Positions 33,560-45,249 of a stretch of 64,000 bases of DNA are shown piece by piece. Both the position numbers and the translations under genes were made by a program. The stretch comes from Taudactylus pleione. Lineage: Eukaryota > Chordata > Amphibia > Anura > Myobatrachidae. Below the pieces are notes generated by a model. It saw only the letters and a program-made list of their open reading frames with translations. It ran no database searches and was not told the origin of the DNA. Within the stretch, counting starts at the first letter, position 1; each line of letters opens with the position of its first letter. The stretch is from contig JAUIMM010000126.1 of the NCBI GenBank assembly GCA_031769625.1, forward strand, positions 7,588,001 through 7,652,000, in the 5' to 3' direction.

Positions 33560-34550
33560 ATAAATCAACAGTGATTTTATTTGATACAAATCCGGCAACT
33601 TAAATTGGTAAAATTGAGGTCATTTTCTCTGTTGGCTCCCCACACTGGAGGCAGTTGATGACAGCAGGGGTATTCCAAATTCCAGAGAATGTGGAGAGTC
33701 AAAAAAATTAAAAGAGGAAAAATATTTTATTTTATTAATGGGTGATTGTTACTTGAAAGGAGGAATTGTCTGATGAACAACAATGATGGAGGAAATGTGG
33801 TTATTTATGAAGGGGTCAGAGAAATAATTTGCTTAGAAGCGGAAGGGTAAAAAGAAGAGGGGATAGTAACTTTAGGTGAAGATAGCAGTGATGAGTAAAT
33901 AAATGTATTCATTCAGGATAACAAGCTAGAATGGAATCTCTTTTCAAAGCAGAAAACAGTGTCCTGTACAAGACTCAGGTTATATTTATACATACTTGCA
34001 GCTGTTACAATCATAGTACAAGTTATATATAAAAAAGCCGGACAGTACATTTTTTAGCAAAATATAGCATATGCTATTCCAAAGAGATAAAAATAAAAAG
34101 AGGACATTGATAGGGCTAAAGAAGGAATGGAAGGTTATGTCTTGTACTATAATTGTTTGTTTGAACAAAGATACAAATGGCGCAGAAAAGAAGCAGAAGG
34201 TTGTGCCTTCAACTAAGAATATGCAATTCAACAAACAAGGCAAAAGCATTGTACTGTAGAAATGAATTATCACATCCAGTCACTGCAATGAATTCTGTTA
34301 CATAAACAAGTATAATAATGTGACCTTAAGTTAAAGTATTTATTTGTATATGTATGTTTTTTAATATCAGCATTCAGTTTCACTATTCCTCTCTCTATCA
34401 CTTATGTTAAATCTATACCACTATGGAGGAATTAGAATAACCGGAGAGAGGGTAAATGCTCAGGGGATTAGGCGCATTTCTTTGGTTCATAAAATTTGGC
34501 ATTATTTTAATTTTTGGCTCTTTTGTACAACAAGAAAATAACTGTTATGA
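33560..34550. other. Unassigned
   Basis: AT-rich, no gene or repeat boundary recognised. Confidence 0.35.
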
Positions 34551-35637
34551 TCCTGTCTGCAACAATCAAGTTCTTGTATTGGATTTACCTTGTTGCCTGG
34601 CCTGCAGGTCAGGATTCATATTTGTCTTGTGAACTGTTGCTGTTGGAGCAGATTGCATTCCCTCCAGTCTGAATGCTCCTTGCCTCAGCTGACATTAGCA
34701 ACCAATCAGAGACTTGTAATCCCTATGTATACATTGTCTGACTTTGTTCTGTGCCAGAGCATAAGTCATTCTGACTCCTAGAAAGTCACAGCCTGACTTC
34801 CTAGCCCTTGCTTTGCTTCAAGCCAGAGCCTGTGCTACCATTAGGCAGCTGTGTCTGAAGCAGAAAAATGAAAGAAGACATCCTTTTGCTACTTAGTACT
34901 GATAGTAGAAGCGGATTATATAGACAGTTGCTTCACCCGTACTGTTTTCCCCTGTTCTTCTATTCATGTACAGTATAACATGCCTGGCTGGTTCAGCATT
35001 GCAGGCCGGTAACAATGTCTGTCCTCTTCCCCTCTTTGAAAGTACACAGGTAACCTGAGGTATAAATAAACTACAGTCAGACACTTTATGGGGCAGCTCA
35101 CTCATCATGTGGAACAGTATTATTACAAAAGTTGCATTGAACATTGGATGGATCATAATTTCATGATCCATCTAATATTCAACATAAACAATGGTGCTGA
35201 TATGGTGTTGACTGTACACCTGTTTAGCATATGTTGTGTGAATTTACACAACATTCTCAGAAAATGAGCATGCGCAGAAGCATCTGTGCACAGTCATCTG
35301 CACTTTAGATGTTTACGACTAAAGAGGTGGGATCGTGTGTGAGGGAAGGGACGGGGACAGGGGGGCACTAGGCTGAAGCTTTGCCTAGGGAGCCAAGAAA
35401 CCATACACTGGCCCCGCTTCAAGCTATTGTTATCCCTGGCTCCTGAGTGTGTTCCACAGTTCCTGGTGATTGAATCCTGCCTTGATGAATTCCAAAGCTG
35501 CATTACCCGCTGTCTACAGTGCTTCACGCAGCTTCTGCCACAATATATTACACAGACTGCAGCCATTTAACTCTGCTTTCAGGAAACCTGTAGGCTCACT
35601 AGTTTTCAGTCTGCAACAACTACAGTTTTGTCAAGTA
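34551..35637 (+). repeat. Gypsy-type LTR fragments
   Basis: Begins with TGTTATGATCCTGTCTGC. It contains CTTGCTTTGCTTCAAGC near 34811, and at 35409-35637 a stretch nearly identical to 38925-39140 (TGAGTGTGTTCCACAGTTCC through CAACTACAGTTTTGTCAAG). The repeat order and CTG-rich composition fit LTRs of a Ty3/gypsy retrotransposon; assignment to superfamily is inferred. Confidence 0.5.
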
Positions 35638-35639
35638 AG

Positions 35640-36290
35640 AAAATACAAAAAAAATTAAAGATTGCGCTAGCTAATCCAGTAGACTCAATATAATAACAAT
35701 AAATATAATGGGAATATATTCACACACAATATCTCTGCAGCTGTCCAAAAGATCAGTGGTTATCTGATAGCATAGAAACAACTATATACATGTATAGAAG
35801 AACAGCAGGATATTGTGGGCATATAGACTACTGCACGTAATGATTCAAATTTATAAATTTATTGAATAAATTATATCATAGCTTATTAAAACATAAAATA
35901 TGTAATTATTCCAAAAATATAAATAAAATCGGAGAAATAAATGCAATTATGTGTGTGTAGGGGCTGTAATAAAATCCCATAAGGTTATATCTCTGGTGCA
36001 AATAATGGACCTGGTCCGCAGTTCGAAATAGATTACTCTGTCCAAAAGTAAATATCCATACCATCCAAAAGGAGCAGTCCTGGAAATAAAATGAAATGAA
36101 TCCCTGCAGCTACGTGCAGTCCCGCTGATGGGGAGATGTTATGATGAGTAAATGAAATTCCAGCAGCTTCGTGCCGTCTCGCTTTGGGTGTAGGTTGTAT
36201 TCCTTTGTTGGAGTGTCTGATCAGGATGCCTGATGGAATGGTGGTATTTGGGATTTGAAAGGACCAGAGAAAACTCTGTCTGTTGCAGCT
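35640..36290. other. Unassigned AT-rich repeat-like segment
   Basis: No gene. GTGCAGTCCCGCTGATGGG and GTGCCGTCTCGC recur about 65 bases apart (about 36115-36185), hinting at short tandem structure. Confidence 0.3.
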
Positions 36291-36299
36291 ATGTCTGAC

Positions 36300-37581
36300 T
36301 GAGGATTATTCACCAGATGATTGAACAGTTGCAAAATCTTCTACCTAGTAATACCAGAAATTCTTGGGAGTATTTTAGACACTGTAAAGGCTTCAACCTA
36401 CTGAGACTGTAGTGACTACTGATTCAGACTCCTTAGAACAAAGGCCTCTTCTTTTGTGCAAAGTAATGAGAGATATCAGAGTTGCCGGCCCAGGCTCTCA
36501 GAAGCAGAATGCTTGCAGTGCAAGGAATATAATCTACTGTGGGAGTGCTGATCACCTTATTAAAGACTTTTTTCTTTACAAGTCTAGAAATGGTGACAAG
36601 CTTCAGCGTCTCTGAGTTCAAGCCGATAAACCAGCCAGTGTGACATTTACAGTCCCAATTCCATTACTCCTGATAGGGGTGTCAAGAAGGTTACCCAAAA
36701 AGAGATTCAAATTCATGATTGGGGTATAATGACAAGAAAAACCTATTCCAAGATTGGGAACCAACAAAGAATGTTCACATCCCTCATTACCAGATAGGCC
36801 TGTGACCATGTTGAAGACTTGCATGATCCAGGTCCAAGAAGGGCCACCTGAACGCTCGATTTCTGCCTCTTTCAATTTCAGACAGATTTTGTCTTCTCCA
36901 CTTTCAGCTGATTCAAGTGTCTCCAAATCTAATTTGATTACATCTGCCTGTCCGAATGAAGGACTTCCATCAGTTAAGTCCAAGGAGGAATTTCAGTCTA
37001 TTGGCTATATGGAGAAACTGAAGTCTGCTACCCAAGCAAGGGGTTTTCAATCTGTTTTTCATAACCAGATTTCTGACCCCATTATCTTTTCTAGGAAATT
37101 AGACCAATTCTGTGATCTGATGCTTCAATGTCAAGCTGCAGCTCATCTTCTTGCCACCCCAGCTGATGCTGAGTTGTACCTGCTTACATCCTTCAGAGGG
37201 GAGGCTTTAGAATGGGCTCTACCACTTATTAACTCTAGGGATTCTATACTTCAATATTTGGAGGCCTTCAGTAATGCTGTAATTAAAAGATTTTATGATC
37301 CAGAGGCAATTAATTTGCGGTCATCTGATAATCCTACTTTGTCTACCAAGAAACCACCTATTGCTCAATTCTCCATTCCTTTGCCATCTAATGAAAGTCA
37401 AGTTTTGATGAACCAATGCACTAATGACGTCCAATCTCACCAGAGCAAAAATACCCCTGTCTTCTCCATACTGTGGTCCCCCATATTCATTGTCCATCCA
37501 GCCTGCAAATTGTTCTATCAATATTCAGTCTTGTGGTCCTTCAAGTCCTATTATACTATATGTCTAGGTGCTGCTTTGTGA
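36300..37581 (+). pseudogene. gag: Decayed Ty3/gypsy-like gag relic
   Basis: Two plus-strand frames carry Gag-like features. 36754-37581 (275 codons) has a capsid-like region at about residues 100-180: FSRKLDQFCDLMLQC, then FRGEALEWALPLI and AVIKRFYDP, matching the general pattern of gypsy/PNMA-type capsids. Upstream, 36412-36615 holds a degraded CCHC zinc-knuckle-like stretch (ARNIIYCGSADHLIKD), missing its first Cys and with the last Cys replaced. The knuckle preceding the capsid is the reverse of the normal order, suggesting rearrangement or two overlapping relics. No pol is seen. Function unlikely. Confidence 0.5.
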
Positions 37582-37864
37582 TATTCAAAGATCCTGTCAG
37601 GATCGAACTCTGGGGGTCTTCTGCCGGTGGGCAGGAAGTCAGGGTACTAGGATGTGGAGAGAACAATAATCGAGGGGGGTGTATGTAAATCTTCCTCATC
37701 AGCTAGATCCAGATGTTGGCGAGACCTGACCAAAGGCGGAGTCTAACTTAAGGGGAGGTCTTAGCCAGTGACCTCTCCAATTGGGATATGGGCTTCTGCT
37801 GCATCCAGTAAGCAGGTTTCAGCCCCTTAGTCAGGTACCCAGAACTAGCAAGAAGACTGAAGTA

Positions 37865-38605
37865 AGCTCGGATGTACACAGATGTGGGGTCAGTACTGGA
37901 GTGTAGTACTAGAGACTGGCACACAGAGTCTGCACTGAGGTATAGCTGAAGTATCCAGATGCAGGGTAAGTACTGAAGTATAGTGCTGGAGACTTGCATG
38001 TGGACTCTACTGAGGTGTAGTTGAAGTATCCAGATGCAGGGTAATTACTGGAGTGTAGTCATGGAGACTGCCACACGAACTATGCACTGAGGTGCAGCTG
38101 AAGTAGAGTAAAGCTGCATACACACACAATGATTTAGTAAATGAACAATTTTAGTAAATGATTTTTCAAGGGAAAGATGAACGAAAATCGTTTACTAAAA
38201 TCGTTTATTTACTAAATGTAATGAACGATTTTTTTGAACAACAAAAGATTTTGTATGTTCCCTTACTGAAAATCGTTCAGGTGGTCAGTCTGACTGAACT
38301 ACAAACTACAAATGTGAACGTGCATGAACGATAATCGTTCATCATTTAAATTCAGAAAGTGAATGATTTTTTCAACGATTGAACGATAAACGATATCGTT
38401 AACGATAATCATTCAAAAAATCGTGTGTGTGTATGCACATTATGTACTGAGTTGTAGTGCTTGAGACTGGCACACAGACTGTACTGAGGTGTAGCTGAAG
38501 TATCCAGATGCAGGGTAAGGACTGGAGTATAGTACTGAAAACTGGCACTCGGACTATGCACTGAGGTGTAGCTGAAGTATCCAGTCACAGGGTAGCATCA
38601 GAGTA
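37865..38605 (+). repeat. 76-bp minisatellite split by a MITE
   Basis: Units read GAGACTGGCACACAGAC, then TGCACTGAGGTGTAGCTGAAG, then TATCCAGATGCAGGGTAA. About three units lie left and two right of the 38115-38437 MITE, so the array predates the insertion. Confidence 0.85.
38115..38437. mobile_element. Foldback MITE nested in the minisatellite
   Basis: Ends TGCATACACACACAATGATTT and, inverted, TGCATACACACACACGATTTT. The interior is AACGATT/ATCGTT-rich like 21270-21603, implying one superfamily. Confidence 0.8.
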
Positions 38606-39544
38606 ACACTAGAGAAACTAATAGGAAATAACACTTAAGTAAACACTAGTGAATATTGCTGGAAACAATCACTGGTAGATACACCATGGAGCCTGGAAAG
38701 ATGACACAGCAAAGTGGCAATAGAAGTAGCGCTGAGGTGCCCAACATCCCGACCACTTTGTCCCGTGGGTGGAACATTGGGTAGTGCCCTAAAAACGGGA
38801 CTGTCCAGCTGAAATCAGGAATGGCTGGGAGGGGTGCGCCCTCTATGGGGAGGTGCCCCTGTTAGACCGCACTGGTCAAACATCCCTTCGAGCTGGCCCT
38901 GCTTCCTAGCCCTTGCCTTGCTTCAAGCTATTGCTATCCCTTGCTCCTGAGTGTGTTCCACAGTTCCTGTAATTGAATCCTGCCTTGCTGAATTCCACAT
39001 CTGTATTACCTGCTGTGTGCAGTGTTCCACTCAGCTTCTACCACAATAATATTACACAGACTGCAGCCATTTACCTCTGCTTTCTGAAAACCTGTAGGCT
39101 CACTAGTTTTCAGTCTGCAACAACTACAGTTTTGTCAAGTACCTGTGTTTCTCACTGCTAAGCTTCACTACAGGTTAAAGTTCTCTGTCTCCAACCTGCT
39201 CCTTATTACAGTGATTACCAAAGCCCTCCTAACAGGTACTGGTGCAGTGCTTTACCTAATCTGCTGCAGTGATCCTGATTTCTGACATGAGCTTAACCCC
39301 TATATCTTCTGTTAGTTAACCTGGCTCAAAGTGTACTAAACCTTCATGTCCAGCTTTTGGACCCAGCAGGACAGTCTCTTTCCATGAATATCCAGTGACC
39401 GTTTGATGCACAGCTTTATCCGGTCAGTACAGTGTTGCACCTTATCCTGTTCAGTCCTGCACTCCTCAGAGCTACACTCAGTAACTAGTGTACACCAGTG
39501 CAGTATCATTCAAGTCTGACTCCAGTGCGGTCAAAGTCCTGACA

Positions 39545-39982
39545 GTTGCTCTGGCCCAAAAACTTGGACACAGGTGGTCAGACCCAATTGGCAGACCCAG
39601 GTAAAGAATGGAATAGCGCAATGAATAGTGGTGGTGGAGTGGTATCCCAGAAACTCAACTCAAACAACCGTGTGAGATCACATACATAGTGTTTAATAAT
39701 ACATTTAAAATGTAACACAGCATTAAGCATGTATATAAAAAAACATGGTACTAAAGTAAGAATAAAATAACTGTGCCGTGATATCTATAATAAAAGTCCC
39801 CATAGGGATTAATTATCGTGTTTTCACATTTGTAGTCCTTTTGAAACATTGTAGAGGTACCAGGGGACAATAAGCTTCATGCAGTCTGTACAGTCCCTTC
39901 TAAATGGTAGTCCTCGGAATACATTTCTTGGAAATCTCAGCAGACTATAGTGACTTGCAGAAATAAATCAGTCTTATGGGAC
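39545..39982. other. Unassigned flank
   Basis: No gene. TGGCCCAAAAACTTGG directly follows the LTR-like end but does not match a tRNA 3' end well enough to call a primer-binding site. Confidence 0.3.
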
Positions 39983-39985
39983 ACA

Positions 39986-40526
39986 GGCCCTGATTCAGAG
40001 CCGGACGCTCTGACAGAGCGCTCGCTCTGAATCAGGGCCTTCCCTGCTTTCCCTGCTCCTCCTGGCCGCTCGCATAGCCATAGACCACCCACAGCTATAG
40101 CGAGCGGCCAAAATGATGGTCGCGATGGTCTTGACCATCGCGACATCGGGCTTGCGACGAGACCCTGCGGTAGGGTCTCAGTGCCGCAAGCCCTGGAGTG
40201 CTTTTGGCTGTATCAGAGCCAAAAGCACTCCCACTGACATCACTAGTGATGTCAGTGGGGCTGGCCCCAGACGGTAGGCGTTCCCACGGGAATGCCTCCG
40301 TCTGGGCAGCCACGCCCCCGGCACGCCCACCAAAGGGGGCATGCTGTCAATCACCATCGACAGCACGCCCCCTTTGGTGCGAGACCCATAACGACAGCTT
40401 GGCCATCGTTACTCGGGTCTCGCGCATGCGCACGACGGAGCCGGCTCCCTCGTGCGCATGCGCACTTGGGCAACATCGACCCGCTTGCGAGCGCTCAGCG
40501 CTCGCGAGCGGGTCTGAATCAGGCCC
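39986..40526. mobile_element. Harbinger-type MITE, copy 3 (541 bp)
   Basis: Left GGCCCTGATTCAGAGCC, right GAGCGGGTCTGAATCAGGCCC, flanked by ACA (39983-39985, 40527-40529). Same internal layout as the copies at 26712 and 28637. The right end is the best match to the Harbinger end at 60209. Confidence 0.92.
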
Positions 40527-40529
40527 ACA

Positions 40530-41500
40530 GCAATTAACATATTTCCCTGTGTAACACAGCTTCCTCAGAGGCATATTCAAAATGCTTTTTCTCAGGACAC
40601 TACCTGAAATTAAAACAGCAGTACCTATTGTGTGGGTTAATTTAAGTGGTCATTAGATAATTGAGCCAAAATACTTTGGTTATATGTTTACCAATATATT
40701 TATATATAATATATGATACTTTAATATAAATAAGTGCATTTTTATATACCACATTTAAATTTTTCTGTACACACCAGGGCGACTGTAAACAGCACCACTT
40801 TCTTTTCATTGTTCATTATTTATTTAACAAAATTCTCCAGTCACAGATGGACTATATTGTGTATGAATTGTTTACTGTAACATTAGCATTTAGTTGTAAC
40901 AGTGTCAAGACCTTGTGCCTGATTTGAGATGTATGCAATGCCAATGTTTATGGAGTTGAACGATTATCGTTAAACCTCGTCTAAGTCTCACTGCACATGC
41001 GTCAAGGTACATTACCATAGTTGTTCATATAACTTTTCACAGTGTCATTGACAGTCAGGGAGCGTTTGGGGGAGGTAACGGAGAGTAGCAACAAAGAATG
41101 CCGGCATGTCACAGCCATTTCAGGGGCATGTCATACCCTTCATCTGCGATCCTGTAAGCAAGAAATATAGCTCCAGTGTCTCAGTTCCTTTGGCCATTCT
41201 GCGGGACCATAGGCTCACTCAGGATTGCGAATGATCTGTGACTGATGCTGCCGATAATTGAATAATCTGCAACTGATGCTGACTTTCTACACAGAAAGCC
41301 ACCAGTGGGCAGCTCAATACATCACCGGTGTCTGTGACATTTGCATAATTTCGCATAGCAGCTATGTACACAGACACAGCAGTGGTAACATTAGCATTCA
41401 ACTCAGGCCCATAGTCTCCTGTCATAATACTGTCACATATTCTACTATTCTTACATGGAGTACACCAGGTGCATATCCCACCCATGTCCGTTATCTCGCA
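40530..41500. other. Unassigned
   Basis: No gene or clear repeat; several GATTGCGAATGATC/CTGATGCTG short duplications near 41225-41285. Confidence 0.3.
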
Positions 41501-41501
41501 T

Positions 41502-41611
41502 CTTGCGATATGACCATCTCTGCATGGGTATACAATCGGGAAGCCGGCTGCCGGTATTAAGGCAGCCGGCTTCCCGATTGTATACCCATGCAGAGATGGT
41601 CATATCGCAAG
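41502..41611. repeat. Perfect 51-bp-arm palindrome
   Basis: Left arm 41502-41552 and right arm 41561-41611 are exact complements around an 8-base spacer (GGTATTAA). It includes GCCGGCTGCC and GGGTATACAATCGGG. Confidence 0.95.
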
Positions 41612-42012
41612 TGAATGGTGAAGGATGAAATGCCGGGTGTCTAGATGTGAACGCCTGACATTTCCCCGACGCCGGGAGACTTGCGCCCGGCATCCCGACT
41701 GAAGGGATGCCGAGCGCCGTGAGCGGACATCCGCGGGGGGAGGGTTAGGTTTAGGGCACCCGGGGGGGACTTAGGGTAAGGCACCCACCTGGGGGACTTA
41801 GGTTTAGGCAGCGGGGAAGGTGGGGGTTAGGGTTAGGCACTTAGAGGGGGAATTAGGGTTAGGCACTTGGGGGGGAGGTTAGGGTTAGACACCCCCAAGG
41901 AGGGTTAGGGGGCTAGGTTAGGTTAGTTAGTACTTACCTATCCATGATCGGGATTTCCAGTGCTGCCGGGAACTCTGCTGTTGTCGGCCAGGCGCTGCCG
42001 GGAATCGAACCG
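41612..42012. repeat. Dispersed repeat with telomere-like core, copy 2
   Basis: Same family as 16866-17400: GACATTTCCCCGAC flank, a GGGTTAGGGTTAGGCAC core at about 41735-41935, and a GATCGGGATTTCC ... GGGAATCGAACC flank. Confidence 0.75.
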
Positions 42013-42175
42013 ATTCTTCTGCATCTTATGTATGTAATGTGCCTTTTTTTGTGTGTGCATTTACTGCTTGTAACTTAGATGCAAATAAAGTCAGAGGAAA
42101 TGTATATCTACATATAAATTCAGTTCATAGTTTATTTGCAATTGACTCATCCCAAGAACTGTACATACAGTACAC

Positions 42176-42473
42176 TAGAGATGTGCACTGTCCCCTGTGT
42201 TTTGGTTTTGGATCTGGGTTTATCTTTGTGTTTGGTCTTGCAAAACCACCATCAGGTGTTTTGGTTTTGGATCTGGATTTTTTTTTTTTTAAATAAATAA
42301 AAAGTTTTTAAAAATAGCTAAAATCATGTAATTTATGCAATAAAAAGATCAGAACTGTGACTCAGATTTACCGGGATCTCTTCTCAGGAGATCAGAACCG
42401 CAATTCGGATTTATCCAGATTCACAAAATTAAGATGGATTCAGATTTCTGTAGAACCAAAATGCACATCTCTA
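42176..42473. mobile_element. hAT MITE related to the large hAT (298 bp)
   Basis: TIR TAGAGATGTGCA at left and its inverse at right. Flanking 8-mers CAGTACAC and ATGTACAC agree at 6 of 8. Left subterminal GTTTTGGTTTTGGATCTGG matches the inverted 3' end of the 11-kb hAT. Non-coding; probably mobilised by that family's transposase. Confidence 0.8.
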
Positions 42474-42481
42474 ATGTACAC

Positions 42482-43130
42482 TAATTTATAATCCTATTAC
42501 CTTATGAAGTTAGATAAAATTATCTTTTCTCATGTCAAAAAGTGCATGGTAGGTGTGCCAGAGCTGATTTACCAGTCCATTTACCTGCAGACAAGTGTGA
42601 TGAGATGAACAAGGTTTGGGTAGTTGAAGAAAATCCAGGAAAAAAACAATATTTGCTCAACTTACAAGTAATTACTTCATTAGCAGTGTGTGAGACATCA
42701 GTTACCACAACAGGACTTTGGGACAAACTGCTATTCCATAAAGCTTCAGAATCCAGAATCAATTGTTTCACAACCTTCAGATACCCAATTTTACTTTTGT
42801 TGTTCATTAGATAACAATTCGTATTTTATAGGTGCAGAGTAAAGATTCTGGGCTGCTATGGAATGGGAGGAGCTGATAAAGGGAAGGGTCTGTCTTTTGA
42901 GATAGTTTAGAATATTTTGTAACTTAATCACAGTGGGTCTGATGCAGAGCAGAATGCAAATCATTGTCGTAACCATTATAATCATCATCAACATTTATTA
43001 ATAATATGTCCCAGATTTTGCAGCACAACACAGAGAATACATATATGACATACAGGGATACAGTTTGATCTTAGCAAAGTGCAATTAATGACCAAATCAC
43101 AAGGCATACAGTCAAGAATTGCATTATACA
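42482..43130. other. Unassigned; dispersed repeat start near 42970
   Basis: No gene. From about 42970, TAATCATCATCAACATTTATT begins a common-looking dispersed repeat whose continuation seems displaced to 44430-44700. Confidence 0.35.
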
Positions 43131-44425
43131 AGAGAAAAAAAAGGGATATTCCCTCCAGCACACTGCAGCAATATTGGCAAAAATACTTGAATCCTACATG
43201 ATAACAGAATTCAGAGGTATTAGTTGCATACATTTGCAAATATATGATTAAGCGCCGAGCCAACGTCAAGGCTCCTCTATACCGGTGTCCCTAACATTAA
43301 GGGGTTCACGTCCGAGGCGCAAGGCACCCCAAAATAATCCAGCCAAGGACCATTCCCAGGGCATCAAATGAAAATGGAAGAAAGGTTATAGTGAAGTGTA
43401 AAGTATAGATGTGTAAAAGATAAATCAATAAGTCTTAATATAATAATGTTAGGGATGCCGGTATAAAGGAGCCTTGATGTTGGCCCGGCGCTTAATCATT
43501 TATTTGCAAATGTATGCAACTAATACCTCTGAATTCTGTTATCATGTAGGATTCAAGTATTTTTGCCAATATTGCTGCAGTGTGCTGGAGGGAATATCCC
43601 TTTTTTTCTCTGGTTCAGTGTAAACCCCACCCTTTACAAGCACCTGGGCAATATCATTAAGCTGACTTGAGCGACCACCATACTTTCCATTTGTACTTTT
43701 GAGAGGCATGAAGGGAGCCAGCATTGGGAGGATGTGCTGGTCCTTATAGTGCCATTTGGAGGTTTCTGGGGTACCTCCTCGGTGAGTCAGCTCTCAGCTT
43801 ATATATGTGCTGTTATCATGCAGTACATTAATTGTAATTATATGACCCAGAGTGGGTGCTACTATTTGGTAGCAATAATTATTTTGGGGTGAACGTTTGG
43901 GTGTGGGGCCCCCAGGGTTGTTCTGGCTGGGCCTTTTTCAGGGCATCACCACTTAATTCACATAAATATTTTTTCATCACTTTTCTATTTGTTTGTATAT
44001 TATCTATGTAATTTTAATTCTTTCTTATTTTATTAACACTTATTGATTTATCTTTTACACATCTATACTTTACACTTCACTATAACCTTTCTTCCATTTT
44101 CGTGTGATGCCCTGGGAATGGTCCTTGGCTGGATTATTTTGGGGTGCCTTGCGCCTCGGATGTGAACCCCTTAATGTTAGGGATGCTGGTATAGAGGAGC
44201 CTTGACGTTGGCCTGGCGCTTAATCATATATTTGCAAATGTATGCAACTAATACCTCTGAATTCTGTTATCATGTAGGATTCAAGTATTTTTGCCAATAT
44301 TGCTGCAGTGTGCTGGAGGGAATATCCCTTTTTTTTTCTCTGGTTCAGTGTAAACCCCACCCTTTACAAGCACCTGGGCAATATCATTAAGCTGATTTAA
44401 GCGACCACCATACTTTCTATTTGTA
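43131..44425. repeat. Complex inverted/direct repeat, three copies of one unit
   Basis: A unit containing TATTTGCAAATGTATGCAAC and GGAATATCCCTTTTTTTCTC appears on the minus strand at about 43131-43432 and on the plus strand at 43444-43720 and 44034-44425. The minus copy and the last copy pair over about 300 bases; the middle copy repeats half of that. The 43720-44034 spacer is unique. Open frames of 60-93 residues are shared by the copies but show no family motif. Confidence 0.85.
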
Positions 44426-45245
44426 AGAATTTCATTATGACTGACATGACTGACATGCACGAAAATTGTAGAATAAAAGTGAATGCATTCAAATCACATA
44501 ACAGATATTTATAAGAGGTTGACATAAGTCACACAAGACAGGCATGAACATTACACTTAACACACTTTTGACCAAATCGCATAGCAAACATTAGAACTCA
44601 ACATCAGAAGTGACAGGACATAGAGAGAGAATGGAGAGTTACCCTGCTAATGAGAACTTACAATCTAGAAGGATGGGTAATTGACATTAGGGGGAAGGAC
44701 AATGGACTTATGGGAAACTCAGGGGGAAGTGTATAAGCAGTTAGAGTAGGAGGAGGACAGTAATATTCAGTGGGAAGCATGGGGAAGAGTGGGGCAGGAG
44801 AAGAAAGATAGGTTGGGAGGAGGTTGAGGAAGGAATAGAGGATGGATAAAAAATGTTGGGTAGGGTAGGAAGAAAGGGAGTGGAAGACAGTGAGAAGTGG
44901 AAAGTTAATGTGTTAGTAGAATATAACATTTTGTCTAAGACAGGAGTTGACTTAGCTGTAAGCTGTGAATAAGCACAAATCACAATAGAATAAATTAAGA
45001 AAGGATGAAATAGTAGATGTCTAAAGTAGATGAAACAATGACTATATAGTAAATGGCATTAAATAATGAGTGACAAAAACAATATACTGATTAGACAAGA
45101 ATTGAGGCAATCAATTGCAATGGCAATAACTGACAGTAGTAGTTAATGGCAACATTAAGTAATGGAATGGCAACATATTAAAAGACAGAAAGCAACTAGT
45201 AATTAGTAAAACAAATAAATTCAAATAGCAATAGTTTATGCTAGG
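44426..45245. other. Unassigned repeat-like DNA
   Basis: Contains GAGAACTTACAATCTAGAAGG (about 44650-44670), similar to the phrase at 16830. No gene. Confidence 0.3.
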
Positions 45246-45249
45246 TCAG

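Larger units (their letters stand above)
37595..39544 (+). repeat. LTR-like region with nested insertions
   Basis: Starts TGTCAGGATCGAACTC and ends AAAGTCCTGACA, giving TGTCAGG...CCTGACA termini. Inside are a segment shared with 50640-51747 (CAGATGTTGGCGAGACC, then GGATATGGG), a 76-bp minisatellite, a foldback MITE (38115-38437) and the 38925-39140 LTR segment shared with 35409. Probably an enlarged or composite gypsy LTR. Placement downstream of the gag relic would make it a 3' LTR; uncertain. Confidence 0.45.
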
